This document shows, one piece after another, positions 57,141-64,000 of a stretch of 64,000 bases of DNA. The position numbers and the translations under genes are program-made. Where the stretch lies: assembly GCF_018687715.1 (NCBI RefSeq), contig NC_056755.1, positions 14,524,001-14,588,000 on the forward strand. The letters run 5' to 3'. Numbering within the stretch: the stretch's first letter is position 1; each line of letters opens with the position of its first letter. The stretch comes from Carya illinoinensis (Eukaryota; Streptophyta; Magnoliopsida; Fagales; Juglandaceae). The notes below the pieces were generated by a model. It made no database searches. It worked only from the letters and a program-made list of their open reading frames with translations, and was not told the origin of the DNA.

Positions 57141-57937
57141 AAAATCAGTCGATCTAAAATAAGGTTTTGATTCAAATCCCTTTTACCATATGGTAAAACC
57201 AGCTAGTGAGGATCAGAGAAAAAAGGGTTTAGAAATAAAAATTTGAGTGTCCTAACCGACCAAGTAATGCCTAGTCATAATCTCTTTTATCATTGCATGA
57301 TGTAGTATTTAATTATTAAAATTATTTATTATATTTTATTTATAGATTTATTATTTAATATCATATAAAAAATGTTAAGAGAATGGTAATAATATAATGA
57401 ATAGATTTTTCTATCGCCACGTTTGTTGGAAACAAATTGTAGGCAAATGGGTGAGTGAAGGACTATGTTCCTAGACAGCTCACTATTTGGTGGGCTCAGA
57501 TTTCTTAATTTTTGAAATGATCCGGTAATGACAACCAATGAAACCGCAAAACGCGACAAATAAACAAGAAAACTGTCGGTGCTAACGTTGTAGAATACTA
57601 ATTTAGTTAATTTTTTTTTAGCTCTGCAAGATTATAAAATATAGATACTAATTACAAAAAAAAATATGCTGATACCAATTATTAAAAACATAATCATTGA
57701 TAACAAAAAATTTAAAGACTATTAAATACTAAAACTGTCATAATCATAAAATTAATATGCTTACCTATTAGGATTACCGAGGTTGTAATTCTCGGTGCTG
57801 TTCAAATAGCATTGCTCATTATTACCGTCAGCTTATTTTAAATTTTTGTTTAATTTTTATTTTCACATTTTTTAAAATATTAATTTTGTTTTTTAAAAAT
57901 ATATCTATACATTTAAAATCATTTCTTTAATTATTAA

Positions 57938-57959
57938 ATATATATATATATATATATAT
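57938..57959. repeat. (AT)n microsatellite
   Basis: Eleven or so AT repeats in intergenic DNA. Confidence 0.9.
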
Positions 57960-58123
57960 TTTTTACAAACCGGTCATATGGAACAGCTAAAGTTGGTGGA
58001 CATGGTAGCTTTTTTCATTCTAAACCCCGAATTCAATAAATAATGATAGCTAAATAGGATTTTTTTTTTTTTTTTTTAAACTCTTCTCACATTCATGTTT
58101 TTATCAGAAGAAAATATTGTTCA

Positions 58124-58408
58124 TGTTATTTATGAACTTATTTGTATGGTCATATGTAGTCATTAATAAAAACCATTAAAATTATTAATGAAGATCATTA
58201 AAGTCATTAATGAAGACCATTCAAGCCATTAATTAAGACTATTGAAGCCATCAATTAAGACCATTGAGCCATACCTACTCCTTTGTACTCCTATCTATAT
58301 GGGTATCATTCATTTATATATTATCAAGTTTTACATTTGAATAACAACTCTTTCTCTTGCAATATCCTCTCTCTCTTGCAATATCATTTCTCTTTTAGTT
58401 TTATAACA
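58124..58408 (+). repeat. 5' LTR of the second copia element
   Basis: 285 bp, TGTTATTTATG to TTATAACA. It contains about five imperfect 17-18-bp tandem units of the form ATTAATGAAGACCATTAAAG (58160-58265). Confidence 0.9.
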
Positions 58409-58422
58409 CGTTATCAGCACGA
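58409..58422 (+). other. Primer binding site, non-canonical
   Basis: CGTTATCAGCACGA directly follows the LTR. It is not the TGGTATCAGAGC initiator-Met site of most plant copia elements. The priming tRNA is not identified. Confidence 0.6.
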
Positions 58423-58608
58423 AGGTTCTGACGATTTTGAAGCTAGTAGTCCTTTACTTCAAATAAGTTTTTCAATATATTTTTGTAGTTTCCAAAATGA
58501 ATATGAAATGTTACATTACTTATTATTACTTGATAAAAACTCTATGTTTATTATCTTGATTTTGTGAATGTTAAACATACTTATGTTCCTGATTTATATA
58601 TGTAGAAA

Positions 58609-59667
58609 ATGCCAAATCTTACAAAATTGAAATTCGTTGCTCTTGACATTTCTGGAAAAAATTATTTATCTTGAATCCTTGATGCTGAGAACCATTTGGA
58701 TGCGATGAACCTGAGAGATACAATTAAAGAAGGAAATCAAGGGTCCCGGTAGAACCGCGCTAAGGCAATGATTTTTCTTAAGCACCATCTTCATGAAAAA
58801 TTAAAAATTGAGTATCTCACGGTGAAAGATCCACTTATTTTGTGGAATGATTTAAAAGAGAGATATCAGCACCAGAAAACTGTAATCCTCCTAAAAGCTC
58901 GTCATGATTGGATGCACCTGAGGGTGCAAAACTTCAAGAGTGTTAGTGCGTATAACTCTGCACTCTTTAAAATTAGCTCACTATTAAAATTATGTGGTAA
59001 AAAAGTCACTGATGATGACTTATTAGAGAATATATATACTACTTTTTATATATCGAATGTGCTCCTGCAGCAGTAGTATCGAGAGCGAAAGTTCAAAAAA
59101 TATTCTGAACTTATATCTTGTCTTCTATTAGCTGAGCAAAATAATGAACTTTTGTTAAGAAATCACCAGTCACGTCCTACTGGTTCTATATCATTCCCTA
59201 AAGTGAATGGTATTAGATTTACACCATTTCTAGAAGCAAATAGTGTATCTTTTCAAAGAAACCGAGGACGTGGACGTGGTAAGAAAAACTATAGAAGTGG
59301 AGGTCTTAGAAGCGACCACACTAAAAGGAATAATAATAGAAATACACCGTACTATCAGAAGTGGTTCAACTCAGAGAAGGGTAAAGGTCCTCAAAACAAA
59401 TTTTTAAAGAAAGATGAATATGGATGCTATAGATGTGGTATGATTGGACATTGGTCTCGTACTTGTCGTACAGCTAAGCACTTGGTTGACTTATACCAAG
59501 CTTCTACAAAAGAAAAAAAAAAGTTTGAAACAAATTTTGTTGAACCATCAGATGATTTAGATTCTATAGATGGAGAATATATTACAAGCCTTGATGTTTC
59601 TGATTTCTTTGAAGATTCTAGTGGTAGAGTTGATCATTTGATTGGTGATAAAAGTGTTCATTTTTAA
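58609..59667 (+). pseudogene. Copia gag with intact zinc knuckle, several stops
   Basis: ATG at 58609 (PNLTKLKFVALDISGKNYLS). Stops follow at about 58672, 58750 and 59074. It then shows AMIFLKHHLHEKLKIEYLTV, LWNDLKERYQHQKTVIL, DWMHLRVQNFKSVSAYNSAL, a basic RGRGRGKKN stretch and CYRCGMIGHWSRTC, a complete CX2CX4HX4C knuckle. The frame ends with a normal-looking stop at 59667 after an acidic tail. The gag ends there; pol starts about 90 bases later. Confidence 0.9.
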
Positions 59668-59756
59668 TTAATGTATTTTCTTTATCTTATTATAAATTTT
59701 CTTTTATATTTTGCAATGTTTTGTAGTAATGAAAGTTTTATATATTTTGTAGAATC
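59668..59756 (+). other. AT-rich gag-pol spacer with acceptor-like end
   Basis: T-rich text ending TTTTGTAG-AATC just before the pol ATG at 59757. Looks like the 3' end of a small intron or a translational reset region. Function is inference. Confidence 0.45.
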
Positions 59757-61511
59757 ATGAGTCTTATTGATGAACTTTTTATCTCTAAGATGAATAATAG
59801 ATATGTATGTCTGGCTGACAGTGCTATAACTCACACAATTCTTAAGAATAAAAAATATTTTCAAAATCTAATATTGAGTAAAGCATACGTTCATACCATA
59901 TCTGGTTCATCGAATCTAATTGAAGGTTCCAGAAGAGCTTATATTGTGTTATCTAATGACACCAAATTTTGTATTAATGATACTCTATTTTCTTCATGAT
60001 CCAGAAGAAATTTATTGAGTTTTAAAGATATATGTCGTAATAGTTGTCATATTGAAACCACCAACGAAGACAATAAAGAGCATCTTCTCATTACTAAAAT
60101 AATTTCGAGCCAGAAGTTCGTATTAGAAAAACTGTCTGCTCTCTTATCTGGATTGTATTATACAGAAATGAGAACAATTGAATCACATGTGGTAATGCAC
60201 CAGAAGTGCATTGACCCCAAAATATTTATGACTTGGCATGATCACCTTGGACATCCGGGATCAATAATGATGAGACGAATAATTGATAATTCATATGGAC
60301 ATCTCCTAAAGAATCAGAAGATTATCTTACCCAATGAATATCCATGTTCTGCATGTTCTTAGGGTAAATTGATTATCAAACCATCTATCTCAAAGGTTAT
60401 TTTTGAATCTCCATCATTTTTACAAAGGATTCATGGGGATATATGTGGGCCTATTCAACCATCAAGTGGACCGTTCAGATACTTTATAGTTTTAATTGAT
60501 GCATCAAGTCGATGTTCACATGTTTGTTTACTTTCCACTAGAAATATTGCATTTGCTAAATTTCTTGCCCAAATAATTAAACTACGAGCACAATTATCTG
60601 ACTATTCAATTAAAACTATTCGATTAGATAATGCAGGTGAATTTACATCTCAAGATTTTGATAACTATTGCATGTCGATAGGAATAGATGTTGAACATCC
60701 AGTTGCCTACACACACACTCAAAATAGTTTAGCTGAATCATTAATTAAAAGGCTTCAGATAATCGCTAAATATTTACTCAAGAAATCAAAACTTCCTATT
60801 TCTGCTTGGGGAAATGCTATACTTCATGCAGCATCATTGATTCGAGTTAGGCCATCAGCATATCACAAATATTCTCCATTACAACTTGCATTTGGTCAAC
60901 AACCAATTATTTCTTATTTTCGTATTTTTGGATATACGGTATATGTTCCAATTGTACCTTCACAACGTAAAAAAATGAGCCATCAACGTAGACTTGGGAT
61001 ATATGTTGAGTTTGATTATCCATCTATTATTAGATACCTTAAGTCTCTTACAGGGGATATGTTTAAGGTACGTTTTGAGGATTGTCATTTTGATGAATCC
61101 ATTTTTTCAATATTGGGTAATGAGAAGTCGGTGTCTAAAGCACGACAGGAAATTACTTGAGAAAATAAAGCACTTTCCTAATTTGATCCTCATACAAATG
61201 AATATAAACTAGAGGTTCAAAAGATTATTCATTTGTAAAATGTTGCAAATCAATTACCGGATGTATTTCCTGATACCAAAGGTGTGGTAAAATCATATAT
61301 TCCTGCTGTTAATGTTCCAGCAAGGATTGCAGTCTCTGAAGGACAAGTTGTCAAAATAGCAATAGGTGAATCTAAGATACGCCTGAAACGTGGACGGCCT
61401 ATTGGTGTTAATGACAAAATTCTTCGGAAGAGAAAAATACAAAATAAATTTGGTACTTCTGAAGAGTCCATACCCACACAGGTCATAAGAGTAATTGAGG
61501 CTCTTGAATAG
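59757..61511 (+). pseudogene. Copia protease and integrase, interrupted
   Basis: One frame with stops at 59997, 60360, 61158 and later. The protease has CLADSAITHTIL (DSA active site). Integrase: TWHDHLGHPGSIMMRR, YPCSACS (HHCC tail, then stop), RIHGDICGPIQP, TIRLDNAGEF and THTQNSLAESLIKRLQ give the D-D-E residues. KRGRPIG near 61390 marks the linker before RT. All catalytic residues are visible but the chain is cut. Confidence 0.9.
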
Positions 61512-61671
61512 ACTAAATCTCTTGAAAAAGAACTTTCTGAAGAGGTATTTAATGAAATGTCTTCTCTTGAAGAGGGACAGGTACTTGAAAATAACGAGAT
61601 CTCGATACATTTCATGAATACGGGAGAAATTTTGAATAGAAATAAAACGGTTGTCGACAACATAATATAAA

Positions 61672-63336
61672 ATGGCACTTGACATTACTAGAAGTAATGA
61701 AGAAATTGAGTCAAGAACTGTCGAAGAATGTCGACGTAGAAATGACTGGCCAAAATGGAAATTAGCTATTGAAGCTGAATTAAACTCACTAACAAAGCGA
61801 GAAGTCTTTGAACCAATTGTACAAACATCAAAGGGTGTAGCACCTGTTGGATATAAATGGATATTTATACGTAAGCATAATGAGAGCAATGAAATTGTGC
61901 GATATAAAGCACGACTTGTTGCACAAGGCTTCCTGCAGAAACCGGAGATTGATTATGAGGAAACATACTCTCCTGTTATGGATGCAATCACATTCAGATT
62001 TTTGATTAGTTTGATAGTTACAAAAGGATTGGATATGCAGTTGATGGATGTGGTCACTGCATATTTATATGGATCATTAGATCATAACATATATATGAAA
62101 ATTTCCGAAGGATATAAAATGCCTGAAACTTCCAATATGAGTACATCCAGAAATATGTATTCTATTAAACTTCAAAGATCTTTATATGAGTTAAAGCAAT
62201 CCGGACGCATATGGTATAAACACCTTAGCGAATATCTATTGAAAGAAGGATTTGAGAATAATCTAATATGCCCATGTATTTTTATTAAGAAATCAGACTC
62301 CGGATTTGTTATTATTGCGGTTTATGTTGATGATCTAAATTTTGTTGGAACTCCTGAAGAGATCAGAAGAACTTCTACATATTTAAAGAATGAATTTGAA
62401 ATGAAGGACCTTGGCAAAACGAAATTTTGTCTTGGCCTGCAGATCAAACATTTGCAAAATGGAATTTTCATTCATCAGTCAAATTATACAGAAAAAGTCT
62501 TAAAACACTTTTACATATATAAAGCTCATCCCCTGAGTACTCCAATAGTTGTTCGATCACTTGATGTGCAGAAAAATCAATTTTGTCCTTGTGAAGACGA
62601 TGAAGAAATTCTTGGTCCTGAAATACCTTATCTCGGTGCAATTGGAGCCCTGATGTATCTTGCAAATTGCACTTGGCCTGATATTGCATTTTCAGTTAAT
62701 TTACTTGCAAGATATAGTTCCGCACCAACTCGAAGACATTGGAATGACATTAAGCATATCCTTCGATACCTCCGAGGTATAGTTGATATGAGATTATTTT
62801 ATCAACATGGTTCAAGTTCACAATTAGTTGGATATGCGGATGCAGGTTATCTTTCAGATCCACACAGAGGTAGATCTCAAACTGGATATGTATTTACTTA
62901 TGGAAATTCTGCTATATTATGAAGATCTGTCAAGCAAACACTATCTGCTACCTCTTCAAATCACTCAGAGATCATTGCAATTCATGAGGCAAGTCGAGGA
63001 TGCATTTGGCTAAGATCAGTGATTTAACATATTCAAGAAAAGTATGGTCTTCTAGTGAATAATGATAGTCCAACAATTTTATACGAAGATAATGCTGCTT
63101 GTATTACTCAAATTAGAGGAGGATATATCAAAGGTGATAGAATCAAACATATTTCATTTAAATTCTTTTATACCCATGAACTTCAGGAGAAATGTGAAAT
63201 TAATGTCAAGCAGATACGGTCAAGTGATAATTTGGCAGATATATTCATAAAAGTATTACCAACTGCAACATTTAAGAAAATTGTGCAGAACATTGGAATG
63301 CGAAGACTTGAAGACCTATTATCATACATTTTTTAG
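61672..63336 (+). pseudogene. Copia reverse transcriptase and RNase H
   Basis: The RT is open from 61672 to 62922: NDWPKWKLAIEAELNSL, VGYKWIFIRK, YKARLVAQGF, MQLMDVVTAYLYGSLD and AVYVDDLNFVG, with the YVDD box intact (62323-62334). RNase H begins GYADAGYLSDPHRGRSQTGYV. A TGA at 62920 (expected Trp) and a TAA near 63024 break it. DNLADIFIKVLP and a normal stop close it at 63336. It is in a different frame from protease/integrase. Confidence 0.92.
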
Positions 63337-63555
63337 GAGGAGTAATGTCTTGAAGACTTGTGCTGATTGTACTCTTTTTTCTTTGCTAAGGTTTTATCCC
63401 CTTGGGTTTTCCTTTACAAGGTTTTAATGAGGAAATCTTAAAACACTTAGCGATATACATGAATATTGTACTATTTTTCTTTTACCATTGATTTTTTCCT
63501 TCTGAGTTTTTCCTTAGCAAGGTTTTAACGAAGTATATTCTTTATGTATGGTCAT

Positions 63556-63567
63556 CCAAAGGAGGAG
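63556..63567 (+). other. Polypurine tract
   Basis: CCAAAGGAGGAG directly precedes the 3' LTR. Confidence 0.8.
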
Positions 63568-63836
63568 TGTTATGTATGAACTTATTTGTATGGTCATACA
63601 TAACTATTAATGAAGACCATTAAAGCTATTAATGAAGATTATTGAAGCCATTAATTAAGACCATTGAAATCATCAATTAAGATCATTTAACCATATCTAC
63701 TTCTTTGTACTCCTATATATATATATATATGAGTATCATTCATTTATATATTATTAAATTTTACATTTAAATAACAATTATTTCTCTTATAATATCCTTT
63801 TTTTTACAATATTATTTTTATTTTAGTTTCATAACA
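63568..63836 (+). repeat. 3' LTR of the second copia element
   Basis: 269 bp, TGTTATGTATG to CATAACA. It carries the same 17-18-bp internal units as the 5' LTR and an AT run at 63715-63731. Confidence 0.9.
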
Positions 63837-63886
63837 GTTCATTTATTATAAAGGTATATTTTTCAAACGAAAACGTGACTCGTGGT

Positions 63887-64000
63887 TAGGGGTGAGCATC
63901 GGCCGGTCCGGACCGGCAAAACCGACCGGACCGGCACTATTTGGACCGGACCGGACCGGACCGAATTGGGTCCGGTCCGGTCCGGTCCCATTTTTAAGGG
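63887..64000. mobile_element. Start of a hAT-like non-autonomous element with GGTCC repeats (cut by the window)
   Basis: TAGGGGTGAGCATC resembles the terminal repeat of many plant hAT MITEs. It leads into alternating CCGGTCCGGACC and GGTCCGGTCC words. The sequence runs off the window end, so the class is tentative. Confidence 0.45.

Larger units (their letters stand above)
57026..58118. other. A+T-rich intergenic sequence
   Basis: No gene seen. It holds an A-tract with flanking direct repeats (57082-57140), an (AT)n run and a long T run near 58061-58077. Confidence 0.55.
58124..63836 (+). mobile_element. Full-length Ty1/copia element with unusual PBS, 5.7 kb
   Basis: LTRs at 58124-58408 and 63568-63836 start TGTTATnTATGAACTT and end ATAACA, flanked by a perfect TSD GTTCA (58119-58123 and 63837-63841). 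The internal order is PBS, gag, protease, integrase, RT, RNase H and PPT. The LTRs have many differences and indels, so it is older than the copia at 32468. Coding has several stops; gag and pol are in separate frames with an AT-rich spacer. Confidence 0.93.

Overview
This window reads as nuclear DNA of a dicot plant, probably a woody species. It has A+T-rich intergenic sequence, one intron-containing housekeeping gene, and dense layers of Ty1/copia and Ty3/gypsy LTR retrotransposons, L1-type LINEs and small MITE-like elements. I lean towards Fagales from remembered repeat style, but cannot test that here. No prokaryotic, organellar or CRISPR feature is seen.

Layout. 1-2.2 kb: broken SIRE-like copia end (3' region, LTR, PBS, gag start), + strand. 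2.2-8.2 kb: higher-order tandem array of four units built from (CT)n, TG-rich blocks and repeated exon-like modules. 8.2-11.4 kb: non-coding, C-poor and CATGG-rich sequence with a perfect XhoI-type palindrome repeat. 11.4-17.1 kb: a gypsy LTR interrupted by a nested, internally deleted Athila-like element with its own LTR pair. 17.1-19.2 kb: a solo LTR of the interrupted family in opposite orientation, with perfect TSD. 20.4-24.2 kb: 5' part of a second Athila-like element (PBS, gag, protease start). 24.6-29.6 kb: minus-strand SIRE-like copia remnant split by a 2.4-kb solo gypsy LTR. 30.4-31.0 kb: RNase H remnant. 32.5-37.2 kb: nearly intact-length, recent copia element with 240-bp LTRs. 38.1-43.8 kb and 51.3-57.0 kb: two full-length minus-strand L1-type LINEs, each with a 15-bp TSD. 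46.4-51 kb: the only conventional gene, a PP2A B' (B56) regulatory subunit. 58.1-63.8 kb: another copia element. The last 110 bases begin a hAT-like repeat.

The only gene I expect to be functional is the PP2A B' subunit (two coding exons, about 534 aa, plus strand). Every transposon coding region carries stops, frameshifts, deletions or active-site changes, so the elements are probably non-autonomous; copies elsewhere could still mobilise them. Target-site duplications located by eye fix the boundaries of seven insertions and give a relative order of events: the copia at 32.5 kb is younger than the Athila-like element, because its LTRs are almost identical while the Athila LTRs differ at roughly one base in ten to twelve.

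I did not find a convincing undescribed system. The best leads are the exon-module satellite at 2.2-8.2 kb, a short acidic reading frame conserved inside two gypsy LTR copies, and two tiny A-tract insertions flanked by direct repeats that look like abortive LINE retrotransposition products.
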